DNA of 64,000 nt from JBBECE01 sp040881985 (GTDB lineage Bacteria > Pseudomonadota > Alphaproteobacteria > Rhizobiales > Devosiaceae), in assembly GCA_040881985.1 (NCBI GenBank), contig JBBECE010000033.1:1-64000 (forward strand), in the 5' to 3' direction. Below are positions 19,757 through 27,962 of this stretch, piece by piece (the stretch's first letter is position 1; every line of letters starts with the position of its first letter). The translations under genes were made by a program, and so were the position numbers. The notes beneath the pieces were generated by a model, which did not search any database, had not been told where the DNA came from, and saw only the letters and a program-made list of their open reading frames with translations.

Positions 19757-21028
19757 TTACTGAGTTGCCTGCATCGCCTGCGCGTTGATCGCCTCGATCG
19801 CGGCGTCGAGGTCGCCACCCTGGGCGATCGTCGGCAGCTGGGCGGAGATCGCGGAGTCGACCTCGGCGGTGAAGATGCCGTAGTCGATGTCCGGAACCTG
19901 AGCCAGCCAGGTCGCGAAGTCCTGCCAGACGGGTTGGCCGCCGAAGAAGTCGTCGTTGACCTGGTAAGCAGCACCGTCGCGCGCGTGGAGCCACGTGCCG
20001 ACGGCACCAGTGTTGGAGAGGATCGCTTGATAGAAGTCGATGTCACCCGCCCAGATGGTGTTAAGGAAGTCGATGGCCGCGGCCATCTCATCGGCCGGCG
20101 ACGAGGCGAGAACATACCAGCTCGATCCGCCCCAGTTGGAGGCATTGGCTGAGCCGGGGGTGTCGAGCCGCGGAACCTGCGCAATAGCCCACTTGCCGGC
20201 ATCGGCCGCAGCGTTGGCCTTGATGGTGCCGACGATCCAGACGCCGATCGGAACAGCGGCGACGTCGCCACCGGTGAAGGAGTTGGTGAAATCGGTCCAG
20301 CCCGAGACAGGCTTCGCAAGCCCGTTGGCCCAGATCTTCTGGTAGACCTCGAGCGCTGCCTTGAAGGTCGGGTTGCCGACGAGGTTCAGCGAACCGTCGG
20401 CATTGAAGTACCACTGGCCGGCGGAGTTCAGCATCATGCGGATCCAGCCGACTTCGTTGTAGTCGATGCCGAAGAGCTCGTGGCCGGTCTTCTCCTTGAC
20501 GGTCTTGCCGATCTCGATCAGCTGGTCCCAGGTGAGGTTCTGCATGTCCTCGGCGCTGAACCCGGCTGCCGCGAAGTAGTCGGAGCGATAGAAGAGGCCG
20601 GTGACGCCCGAGTCGAAGGGCAGCGAGTAGGACTTGTCGTCGACCGTCGCGGCGGCAACCTTGTAGTTCGCGAACTGGGTCATATCGATCGAGTCGCTGA
20701 GCGGCTCGAATGCACCCGGGAAGGAGAGCAGGTACTTCTGCGCATAGTCGTCCTGGATGAGGACGATGTCGGGAAGGCCCTGGGTGTTGCCCGCGAGCAG
20801 CGCCGTCTGCAGCTTGATGCGGATGGTGTTCTGATCGTTGCTGTCGTCGATGATGATGTTCACGTCGGGATGCGTGACGTTGTAGCGGGCGGCAGCTTCT
20901 CGCATGGCGGCGCCGTTGAAATTGGTGTCCCAGCACCATATGGTGACGTCAACCGCCAGAACCGGGCTCGAGCCCAATCCCAGCGCCATGGCAAGCGCTA
21001 GCGCGGCCAGGCCCAAGTGTAAGCGCAT
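19757..21028 (-). CDS. Carbohydrate ABC transporter substrate-binding protein
   Basis: 423 residues. The signal peptide MRLHLGLAALALAMALGLG is cleaved near SSPVLAVDV. The mature protein is a type 1 solute-binding protein (VTIWCWDTNFNGAAMREAA at the start, GVTGLFYRSDYFAAAGF at mid-length), the CUT1 sugar-binding family. It binds a sugar or oligosaccharide in the periplasm and delivers it to the two permeases. ATG 21028 has an AGGAGG-like site; the frame open to 21226 is not coding. The divergent MelR-like regulator and the beta-galactosidase downstream suggest a galactoside ligand. Confidence 0.92.
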   Translation of the reverse strand: MRLHLGLAALALAMALGLGSSPVLAVDVTIWCWDTNFNGAAMREAAARYNVTHPDVNIIIDDSNDQNTIRIKLQTALLAGNTQGLPDIVLIQDDYAQKYLLSFPGAFEPLSDSIDMTQFANYKVAAATVDDKSYSLPFDSGVTGLFYRSDYFAAAGFSAEDMQNLTWDQLIEIGKTVKEKTGHELFGIDYNEVGWIRMMLNSAGQWYFNADGSLNLVGNPTFKAALEVYQKIWANGLAKPVSGWTDFTNSFTGGDVAAVPIGVWIVGTIKANAAADAGKWAIAQVPRLDTPGSANASNWGGSSWYVLASSPADEMAAAIDFLNTIWAGDIDFYQAILSNTGAVGTWLHARDGAAYQVNDDFFGGQPVWQDFATWLAQVPDIDYGIFTAEVDSAISAQLPTIAQGGDLDAAIEAINAQAMQATQ

Positions 21029-21119
21029 GTAGTCCTCCCTTTTTGTTTGCCCTTGGATCGGGGACTTTCTAGACTGCCTGTGCGCAGCGTCATCCGTCCC
21101 ACTGAATGGGCATGCGAAA

Positions 21120-22055
21120 TTGCGGGATAGTAAGAAGCTCGGCAAAAGGATTTGGGACCCTCGCAAGAGTACTGTCGAGGCGGTTCCGAACAAGCTCGTG
21201 GTCAGCCACGAGCAGCCCGGCATCATGGGTCAAGCGCATTGGCACGCGCAGGTCGAGGTCAATTTCGTTTTCCGCGGTGCGCTGCAATACCGCATGCACG
21301 GCCACACGCTGGGCCTCGCGGCCGGCGATCTCTGCCTGTTCTGGGGCGGGCTGCCGCATCAGCTGGTCGACACCACCGAGGACGCCTTCTTCATCGCCAT
21401 CCACCTGCCGCTCGTGCATTTCTTCCGGCTGCGGCTGCCGGCGAATTTGACGCACAAGTTGATGCACGGTGCGACCATCGTCACCGCCGAGCCCGACCCT
21501 GCCGACCCGGCGAGCTTTGACCGCTTGTCGACCTATATGCGCTCCGACAACGCGGCGCGGCGGCAGCACGCGGTCGAAGAGCTGTTGCTGAGGATCGACC
21601 GCATGCAGTTCGAGCCCTATGAGCTCATCGAACCTGCGGAGATTCTGGACGGGCTGGGCGAGCCGCTCGACCAGCAGAGTTTCCATTCGATCGGCAACAT
21701 CTGCGACTTCATTGCCGAGAATTTCCGCGAGGATATCGATTCGGCGGACATTGCGTCGTCGGCGGAAATCCACCCCAAATACGCGATGAGCGTATTCAAG
21801 AAATCGACCGGGATGACGCTGAGCCGCTACGTCAGCCTGTTGCGGCTGAGCTATGCGCAAGCGCTGCTGATGAACGGCGACGCCAATGTGTTGCGGGTGG
21901 CGATGGAAAGCGGTTTCGGCTCGCTGAGCGCCTTCAACAACTCGTTCCGGAAGATTTCCGGCATGTCGCCATCGGACTTCCGCAAGGAATGCCGCACCCG
22001 GGTTTCGATGGTGCGGACCAACCGCCCGGAGCGGCGCGACGGCAAGCTGAACTAG
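21120..22055 (+). CDS. AraC-family transcriptional regulator (MelR-like)
   Basis: 311 residues. An N-terminal cupin sensing domain (GQAHWHAQVEVNFVFRGAL, then LAAGDLCLFWGGLPHQL) is followed by two helix-turn-helix motifs: DIDSADIASSAEIHPKYAM, and RVAMESGFGSLSAFNNSFR with the family ending KISGMSPSDFR. The HWHxxVEVN pattern resembles MelR, the melibiose regulator. The longest frame begins with TTG at 21120, a weak start, so the true start could be a few codons later. It diverges from the importer's binding-protein gene 91 bases away and probably controls it and the beta-galactosidase. Confidence 0.9.
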   Translation: MRDSKKLGKRIWDPRKSTVEAVPNKLVVSHEQPGIMGQAHWHAQVEVNFVFRGALQYRMHGHTLGLAAGDLCLFWGGLPHQLVDTTEDAFFIAIHLPLVHFFRLRLPANLTHKLMHGATIVTAEPDPADPASFDRLSTYMRSDNAARRQHAVEELLLRIDRMQFEPYELIEPAEILDGLGEPLDQQSFHSIGNICDFIAENFREDIDSADIASSAEIHPKYAMSVFKKSTGMTLSRYVSLLRLSYAQALLMNGDANVLRVAMESGFGSLSAFNNSFRKISGMSPSDFRKECRTRVSMVRTNRPERRDGKLN

Positions 22056-24001
22056 GCCGGACGGGGGGTGACCGTGGCGACACCCGCGGCCTGCAGAACC
22101 GGCCCGTCGAGGCCGAATTCGCCGGTCAGCCCAAGCGCCGCCAGATCGTGGGGCCGGGTCGAATAGTTGAAGACAAAATCCCGGCCGCCGGCCCGGCGGA
22201 TGCGCAAGCCCTCGGGCAATTCGATCGTCGGCAGCGCCGCCTTTGCCACCAGCATCTTTGTCATGCGGGCATGGGCGAGGGGATCGAGCAGGCCCGCGAG
22301 GTAATGGACGCGGCCCTGCCGCACCAGCACCGGCCAGCCGGATTCGGTTTGCATCAGCGTTTCGGCGTCCGACTCGATGCGCTCGAGCCAGAGCCGGACA
22401 TGTCCGCCGCCCTCGACCGGCTCGGGCACATCTGGCGCGAGCGAGGCGACGCGCGCCACGGTGACGTCGATCAGGTTGGAAGAAAGATTAGGCGGCAGGC
22501 CGGGGGGAATGCTGAAATCGCGGGTCTTCGACCCCGATCGCGGACCGATGACGAGCTGGCCTTCGAATTCGCCGATCGCCGCCTGAAGTTCGTCGGTCCA
22601 GGCGAACAGGGCCGGAACGAAGACGAGTTTGTAGGTAGAGATATCCCGTGCGCGCGAGGAGACGATGTCGACATTGAGCCCCAGCGCCCGTAGCTGCCGG
22701 TACTGGTCGAAGACGATCTCGAAATGGTTGAATCCCCTCGATTGCGGCTGGATCTGCCAAGCCCAGGCGCTTTCGTAGTCGAATACGATGGCGACGTCGG
22801 CGGGCAGGACCTTGAAGCCGTTGAGCGAGGCGAGCTCGCGGCCGACGCGGGACACTTCCTCGAAGGCCGGCGCCGGCTTGTCGTCGGGCCGCAGCAGTCC
22901 CGAGTGCATCTGTTCCTGGGCGAAATGCACCTGCCGCCAGCGGAAATAGCAGACCGTTTCGGCGCCGTGGGCGAAGGCCTCGAGCGCCCACAGCCGGGCC
23001 ATGCCGGGGAGCGGATCGGGATTGTGGTCGGCCCAGTTCACCGGGCCCGGCTGCTGTTCCATGATCCAGACCCGGCCGCCACCCACGGCGCGATAGAGGT
23101 CATTGTGGAAGGCCTGCAGATCCGGGTCGCCCTGGCGGGCGAAGGCGGCTTTGAACGCCGAGGCGCCCTCGCGCCGTTCGATCTGGCCAATCGGATAGGA
23201 GTCCCAGCTGGCGATTTCCATGTCCTCGCCGAGCGCAAAATGATCGAAGCCGGCATCGGCGGCCATGTAATTGTGGGTGACGGGGATGCCCGGGGTGACG
23301 GCGTGGATGATGTCGAGCTGCACCCGGTTGAAGGCGCGAATCTGGTCGGAGGAATAGCGGTGAAAGTCCATCCAGTGGGCGGGGGCCGCCTCGCACTGGG
23401 TGAGGTTTGGCAGTTCGATCTGGTCGAAGTCTGCATACTCCATCGACCAGAAAATCGTTCCCCAGGCGCGGTTGAGGGCGCCGATCGAGGGGTATTTATT
23501 GCGCAGCCATTGCCGGAAGCCGGCAAGCGCCGCCCCCGAATAGGAAAGCGCGGTGTCGTGGCAGCCATACTCATTGTCGGTCTGCCAGACGGCAAGCGCG
23601 GGATGGCCGGCGACCGCTTTGGCCAGAATGCGCACGATGCGGGCGCATTCGGCCCGATAGCCGGGGTGGGAAAAGCAATAGTGCCGGCGCGAGCCGAATT
23701 TGCGGGTGCGGCCATCCGCATCGACGACGAGCATGTCGGGCAGTTTGTCGACCAGCCAGCGCGGCGGGGTCGCGGTCGGGGTGCCCATCACCACCTTGAG
23801 CCCGTGGGCGTGCAAGACATCCATGGCGCGGATCAGCCAATCGGTCTGCACATCGCCCGGGGCGGGCTCGAGGCGGCTCCAGGCGAATTCGCCGATGCGG
23901 ACGTAGGAAAGCCCGATTTCGGCCATCCGGGCGGCGTCGCGCCCCCACATCTCTTCGGGCCATTGCTCAGGATAGTAGCAAACCCCCAGCCTTGGCTGCA
24001 T
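22052..24001 (-). CDS. Beta-galactosidase, glycoside hydrolase family 42
   Basis: About 649 residues. The TIM-barrel start MQPRLGVCYYPEQWPEEMW is characteristic of GH42. The acid/base Glu follows Asn in VWQTDNEYGCHDT, and the nucleophile Glu is in VWIMEQQPGPVNWA. A trimerisation-type domain (FKVLPADVAIVFDYESAW) and a short C-terminal beta domain follow. There is no signal peptide, so it acts in the cytoplasm on imported beta-galactosides. I chose ATG 24001; the open frame to 24181 is not protein-like. Its stop shares the CTAG at 22052-22055 with the convergent AraC gene. Confidence 0.92.
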   Translation of the reverse strand: MQPRLGVCYYPEQWPEEMWGRDAARMAEIGLSYVRIGEFAWSRLEPAPGDVQTDWLIRAMDVLHAHGLKVVMGTPTATPPRWLVDKLPDMLVVDADGRTRKFGSRRHYCFSHPGYRAECARIVRILAKAVAGHPALAVWQTDNEYGCHDTALSYSGAALAGFRQWLRNKYPSIGALNRAWGTIFWSMEYADFDQIELPNLTQCEAAPAHWMDFHRYSSDQIRAFNRVQLDIIHAVTPGIPVTHNYMAADAGFDHFALGEDMEIASWDSYPIGQIERREGASAFKAAFARQGDPDLQAFHNDLYRAVGGGRVWIMEQQPGPVNWADHNPDPLPGMARLWALEAFAHGAETVCYFRWRQVHFAQEQMHSGLLRPDDKPAPAFEEVSRVGRELASLNGFKVLPADVAIVFDYESAWAWQIQPQSRGFNHFEIVFDQYRQLRALGLNVDIVSSRARDISTYKLVFVPALFAWTDELQAAIGEFEGQLVIGPRSGSKTRDFSIPPGLPPNLSSNLIDVTVARVASLAPDVPEPVEGGGHVRLWLERIESDAETLMQTESGWPVLVRQGRVHYLAGLLDPLAHARMTKMLVAKAALPTIELPEGLRIRRAGGRDFVFNYSTRPHDLAALGLTGEFGLDGPVLQAAGVATVTPRPA

Positions 24002-24156
24002 GACCCATCCCCGTCGGTGATCGGTCCGGCGGAAAGCGGCACGGACCCGACCCGGATTCCTAGCCGCAGGCGCTTGAGTTTTCAGCGCGATCGGGAATGT
24101 CGCACGGGCGAATTGTAAGTTCGGCGCCGGGTAGCGGCCGGATGGCGCGGCGCGCC

Positions 24157-24185
24157 TTGTGCAGGGCCCGCCAATCGGCAATAAT
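24157..24185 (+). promoter_or_regulatory. Candidate promoter of the multicopper oxidase operon
   Basis: A -35-like TTGTGC (24157-24162), a 17-base spacer and a -10 AATAAT (24180-24185, five of six matches to consensus). The -10 runs into the palindrome at 24184-24200, so a repressor bound there would block the polymerase. Confidence 0.5.
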
Positions 24186-24200
24186 GCAAATAATTTGCAT
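24184..24200. promoter_or_regulatory. Perfect 17-bp palindrome, likely TetR-family operator
   Basis: ATGCAAAT-A-ATTTGCAT: eight-base arms around a single central base, 17 bases ahead of the oxidase start codon. The same eight-base half-site (ATGCAAAT, 26634-26641) occurs just before the TetR gene at 26660. This supports a shared operator read by that regulator. Confidence 0.6.
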
Positions 24201-24216
24201 TTGCAGGATAATTGCG

Positions 24217-25341
24217 ATGACCAAGGTTGACGACCTTCTGCTCGAAAAGGTCAGCAGGCGCGGCTTGCTCTGGGGCGGACTTGCAGCGGCGGGCGGGACG
24301 GCGGCCTACGCCAGCGGCGCGCTTGGACAATCCACCCATGCCGTTCACGAGGCCGCCCCCGCCTCAGGGGCGACGCCGCCTTCCCTGCACCTCACCGCGC
24401 ATGGGGCGATGATTACGGTTGGCGAGGTCGATAACGCGGCCAACGGCTTCGATCCCTCGCAAATGTTGACGCAATGGGAGACCGGCACGCTCTCCCGGAT
24501 GGATGACGGCCGGATGCTGCGCAGCTTCGAGATCGAGGCGGTCGACAAGGAACTGGAGATCGCCCCGGGGGTCGGCTTCCCCGCATGGACCTATAATGGC
24601 CGGGTGCCCGGGCCGTTCCTTCGCGCCAAGGAAGGCGAGCGGCTGAGGATCGCCTTCAGGAACTTCGGGTCGCACCCGCATTCGATGCATTTTCATGGCA
24701 TCCATGCCGCGCGGATGGACGGCGTGCCGGGCGCCGGCCTGATCAATCCCGGCGAAGAATTCGTCTACGAGTTCGACGCCAGGCCATTCGGCTGCCACCT
24801 CTACCATTGCCACGCCCTGCCGCTGCGGCGGCACATGCACAAAGGCATGTACGGCATGTTCGTCATCGACCCCGATCCGGCCCTGCATCCGGACCAGCTC
24901 GCGGTGGCGCAATCGCGGCTCCTGGGCTCGCCGCAAAACGCCGCCTGGCAGGAAATGGCGATGGTGATGAATGCGTTCGACACCAATTTCGACGGCGGCA
25001 ATGAATTCTACGCGGTAAACACGATCGCCCATGCCTACGCCAAGCGACCCATCCCGATCGACAAGGGTCGGCCGGTGCGCATCTATCTGGTCAATGTCAC
25101 CGAGTTCGATCCGATCAATTCGTTCCACCTGCACGCCAATTTCTTCGATTATTTCGACACCGGCACATCGCTGACGCCAAATCTGCGTACCGTCGACCTG
25201 ATCATGCAGTGCCAGGCGCAGCGCGGCATCCTCGAATTCACCTTCAAGGATCACGAGCCCGGCTTGTACATGTTCCACGCCCACCAATCCGAGTTCGCCG
25301 AGCTTGGATGGATGGGCATGTTCGACGTCAGGGAGGCCTGA
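24217..25341 (+). CDS. TAT-exported two-domain multicopper oxidase
   Basis: 374 residues. A twin-arginine signal (VSRRGLLWGGLAAAGG) sends the folded protein to the periplasm. Two cupredoxin domains are visible. The first has HSMHFHGIHAARMDG and the type 1 copper motif YHCHALPLRRHMHKGMYGMF. The second has INSFHLHANFF and MFHAHQSEFAELGWMGMF, where Ala replaces the type 1 Cys. So the mononuclear copper sits in domain 1 only, as in type B two-domain laccases. ATG 24217 was chosen because it begins the TAT signal. It is three bases from the ZIP gene, so uptake or export of a metal is its probable context. Confidence 0.9.
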   Translation: MTKVDDLLLEKVSRRGLLWGGLAAAGGTAAYASGALGQSTHAVHEAAPASGATPPSLHLTAHGAMITVGEVDNAANGFDPSQMLTQWETGTLSRMDDGRMLRSFEIEAVDKELEIAPGVGFPAWTYNGRVPGPFLRAKEGERLRIAFRNFGSHPHSMHFHGIHAARMDGVPGAGLINPGEEFVYEFDARPFGCHLYHCHALPLRRHMHKGMYGMFVIDPDPALHPDQLAVAQSRLLGSPQNAAWQEMAMVMNAFDTNFDGGNEFYAVNTIAHAYAKRPIPIDKGRPVRIYLVNVTEFDPINSFHLHANFFDYFDTGTSLTPNLRTVDLIMQCQAQRGILEFTFKDHEPGLYMFHAHQSEFAELGWMGMFDVREA

Positions 25342-25344
25342 GCC

Positions 25345-26535
25345 GTGACCGATATTGCCCGCCGCCCGCCCGCCATCGTCCCGGTCTGGAAGCGGCTTGC
25401 CTGGTTCGCCCTGCCGCTGGCGATCCTGGCGGCGGCGATCGCCTGGATCGTCGCCGCCGACCCGTTGCGCAGCTTCGACATCGGCGCCCCCCCGGTCGAG
25501 GCGCTGACCTTCGAGCGCACCATCCTCGACGACGCCGGCATGCATTTCCTGGTGCGCGCCGGCGGCTCGGAGCCGATGACCATCGCCCAGATGCAGGTCG
25601 ACGACGCCTATTGGCTGTTCACCCAGGACCCGCCCGGCAAGATCGCGCGCGGGGCGACCGTCTGGATTCACGTCCCCTACCCGTGGGTTTTGGGGGATGC
25701 CCATATGGTCGTGGCGCTGACCGATACGGGGACGGCATTCGAGCACGAAATCGCGGTGGCGGTGCCGACCCCGCAGCCGAGCTCCAGCCGACTGACAGCG
25801 CAGGCGCTGATCGGGGTCATCGTCGGCATTCTGCCCGTCGCCGTCGGTTTGATGTTCTACCCGGCGCTGCGCGGGGTCGGCCGGGGCGGAATGAATTTCC
25901 TGCTGGCGCTGACGGTGGGGCTGCTGGCGTTTCTGCTGGTCGAGACGATCGACGACGCGTTCGAACTCGCGGCCAAAGCCGCCGCCATTTTCCAGGGCCC
26001 GGTCATGGTCGTCCTGGCGGGCGCGGCGAGTTTTTTGCTGTTGATGGCGGTCGGCCGGCGCGCCGGTGCGCCGACGGGGCTGGCGCTCTCCACCTTCATC
26101 GCCCTCGGCATCGGCCTGCACAATCTCGGCGAGGGTCTGGCGATCGGGGGTGCCTTCGCAGCCGGGGCCGCCGGGCTTGGCACGTTCCTCGTCGTCGGCT
26201 TTGCCTTGCACAACATCACCGAGGGTATCGGCATCGCCGCGCCGATCCTGAAGGTCCGCCCCCCCTTGTGGGCCTTCGCCGCGCTGACGCTGCTCGCCGG
26301 CGGCCCGGCGGTGATCGGGCTGTGGATCGGCAGCCTCGCTTACGCCCCGCAATGGTCGGCGCTGGCACTGGCGGTCGGCGGCGGCGCTATATTGCAGGTC
26401 ATCGTCGAGGTCCTCGCTTACTTGCTGCGATCCGCAGGCGAAGGATCGCGGACGCTGGTCGCGCCGAGTACCGTGGCGGGTCTGGCGGCGGGGGTCGGAT
26501 TCATGTTCGTCACCGCGATGCTGGTGAAGTTCTGA
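25345..26535 (+). CDS. ZIP-family metal transporter with N-terminal extracytoplasmic domain
   Basis: 396 residues, GTG start with GGGAGG eight bases upstream. The C-terminal two-thirds (from about residue 150) is a ZIP permease; the metal-binding helices carry LHNLGEGLAIG and LHNITEGIGIA, the HNxxEGxxxG signature. The first 150 residues are unusual: a membrane anchor (WFALPLAILAAAIAWIVAA), then a soluble beta-rich stretch (about 40-145) before the first ZIP helix. Members move divalent metals inward. Co-translation with the oxidase suggests coupled oxidation and transport of one metal; which metal is not evident. Confidence 0.85.
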   Translation: MTDIARRPPAIVPVWKRLAWFALPLAILAAAIAWIVAADPLRSFDIGAPPVEALTFERTILDDAGMHFLVRAGGSEPMTIAQMQVDDAYWLFTQDPPGKIARGATVWIHVPYPWVLGDAHMVVALTDTGTAFEHEIAVAVPTPQPSSSRLTAQALIGVIVGILPVAVGLMFYPALRGVGRGGMNFLLALTVGLLAFLLVETIDDAFELAAKAAAIFQGPVMVVLAGAASFLLLMAVGRRAGAPTGLALSTFIALGIGLHNLGEGLAIGGAFAAGAAGLGTFLVVGFALHNITEGIGIAAPILKVRPPLWAFAALTLLAGGPAVIGLWIGSLAYAPQWSALALAVGGGAILQVIVEVLAYLLRSAGEGSRTLVAPSTVAGLAAGVGFMFVTAMLVKF

Positions 26536-26659
26536 GGCGAGTGAGGAAGCGGCAGCCCTGCCGACCGGCAAGACAGACTTTGTCCCGATCGGCAAAGCGA
26601 ACTTTGGTCAATTAAATAATGATCGACGTTCAAATGCAAATCTGGCAAAAGTTGCGGCG

Positions 26660-27301
26660 ATGGGCAGGCGTTCCGAACATTCGCAGGACGAGCAGCGCCG
26701 GATGGCGCTCGATGCGGCGCACGCCATCGTCAGGCGGGACGGCTTGCGGGCGCTCTCGGTGCGCCGGATCGCCGGCAAGATGGGCTACGCCGCTGGAACT
26801 CTCTATCAGCTCTTCGAAGATCTCGACGATCTGATCATCATCATGAATTCCGAGACCCTCGAGAAGCTCTACGCGAGCGCCAGCAAGGTTGAGCCTGGTG
26901 GGGAACCGTCGGAGACGCTGATCAGACTCGCCGAGGTCTATATCCGGTCGGTCACCCGGGAGCCGAAGCTCTGGAACGCCGTGTTCGAGTACAGCCCGCC
27001 GGTCGACCGGGTGATGCCGGCGCGCTACCAGGGTGCGGTGGCGAAATTGCTGGGGCTGGTGCAGGCCGTGCTCGCGCCCTTGTTCCCGCCGGGCGAGGAA
27101 GCCGGCCGGCTGCGCGAGGCGCGGGTGATGTGGGCGGGGCTTTACGGCATCGCCACGCTGGCGAGTTCGCGCAAGAGCTCGGTCGAGATCGACTCGAGCG
27201 CCATGGTTCGGACTCTGGCGACAACCTATCTGGCCGGCCTCAAGGCGCTCCGGGCCGAAGCGGGCACGGAGCGAAAGCCGCGGCGGACAGCGGCGCAATA
27301 G
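26660..27301 (+). CDS. TetR/AcrR-family transcriptional regulator
   Basis: 213 residues. The N-terminal HTH is clear: AAHAIVRRDGLRALSVRRIA, then GKMGYAAGTLYQLFEDLDDL, with the recognition helix around GYAAGTLYQLF. The C-terminal domain has a WHG-like ligand fold (VMWAGLYGIATLASS). It follows the ZIP gene by 124 bases on the same strand. An ATGCAAAT half-site just upstream of its start matches the palindrome in front of the oxidase, so it probably represses both, perhaps released by a metal or an organic ligand. Confidence 0.88.
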   Translation: MGRRSEHSQDEQRRMALDAAHAIVRRDGLRALSVRRIAGKMGYAAGTLYQLFEDLDDLIIIMNSETLEKLYASASKVEPGGEPSETLIRLAEVYIRSVTREPKLWNAVFEYSPPVDRVMPARYQGAVAKLLGLVQAVLAPLFPPGEEAGRLREARVMWAGLYGIATLASSRKSSVEIDSSAMVRTLATTYLAGLKALRAEAGTERKPRRTAAQ

Positions 27302-27382
27302 GATCGGCGCACTGAAAGCGTCTTGGCATCCCCGGCCGCCGGCCGCCCTGGCACAGCCGGGAGGAGGCGAACCCAGAGCCTC

Positions 27383-27961
27383 TCAGGGCGACGATGGGGC
27401 GGCTGCGGCGCGCGCCGCGCTCCGGCGCTTGAGATAGGTGGTCAGGGCGATCGCGACCGCGACGGCAAACGCCCCGAAACCGATGCCGAGCGCCCCGAAG
27501 ATCGCCGCGACCAGGTCGCCGACGACGCCCTGGCCAACCGCCAGCACCGTCCGCGGCCCGTTTTGGCCTTTGGCATAACTCGCGGTCAGGCTGTAGTCGC
27601 CGGGCTCGGCAATCTCGAAGGTGAAGATCGACGTGCCTGCCCGGTCGCCGAATGTGTAGCTCGCCGTTACGCCCGGCTGCGCCAGCGGTATTCCCCGATT
27701 GTCGGAGACCACGCGCACCGCGACCGTCAGTCCCGAAATATCCCCGGCATTGAACAAGGCGCCATCGACCACGCTTTGCGCCTCGTGGAAGATCGTGTAG
27801 CTGCCCGGAGCGTCGAGCGAAAGAATGGCTTCGCCGGGAACGACCACCCGGGTCAGCCGGCCCTGAATTTCCTGCACCTGCGGCACCAGGAAAAGCCCGG
27901 CTCCCGCCGCCCCGATCAGAAACACCGCGATCGCGACCAGATACCACTTGCGGCCTGGCAT
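27383..27961 (-). CDS. Membrane-anchored beta-rich protein of unknown function
   Basis: About 192 residues with two membrane helices at its ends (WYLVAIAVFLIGAAGAGLFL and DLVAAIFGALGIGFGAFAVA). The middle is a predicted beta-sandwich facing the periplasm, with PGDYSLTASYAKGQNGP near its end. The C-terminal tail is basic and Ala-rich. I do not recognise the family. Its ATG at 27961 lies one base after the TGA of the large repeat protein (TGA-G-ATG), so the two are translationally coupled and probably act together at the cell envelope. Confidence 0.75.
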   Translation of the reverse strand: MPGRKWYLVAIAVFLIGAAGAGLFLVPQVQEIQGRLTRVVVPGEAILSLDAPGSYTIFHEAQSVVDGALFNAGDISGLTVAVRVVSDNRGIPLAQPGVTASYTFGDRAGTSIFTFEIAEPGDYSLTASYAKGQNGPRTVLAVGQGVVGDLVAAIFGALGIGFGAFAVAVAIALTTYLKRRSAARAAAAPSSP

Positions 27962-27962
27962 C

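Noticed and set aside
24364..26595. 743-residue minus-strand open frame
   Set aside because: It is antisense to the oxidase and ZIP genes, which both have full family motifs and a shared ribosome-site arrangement.
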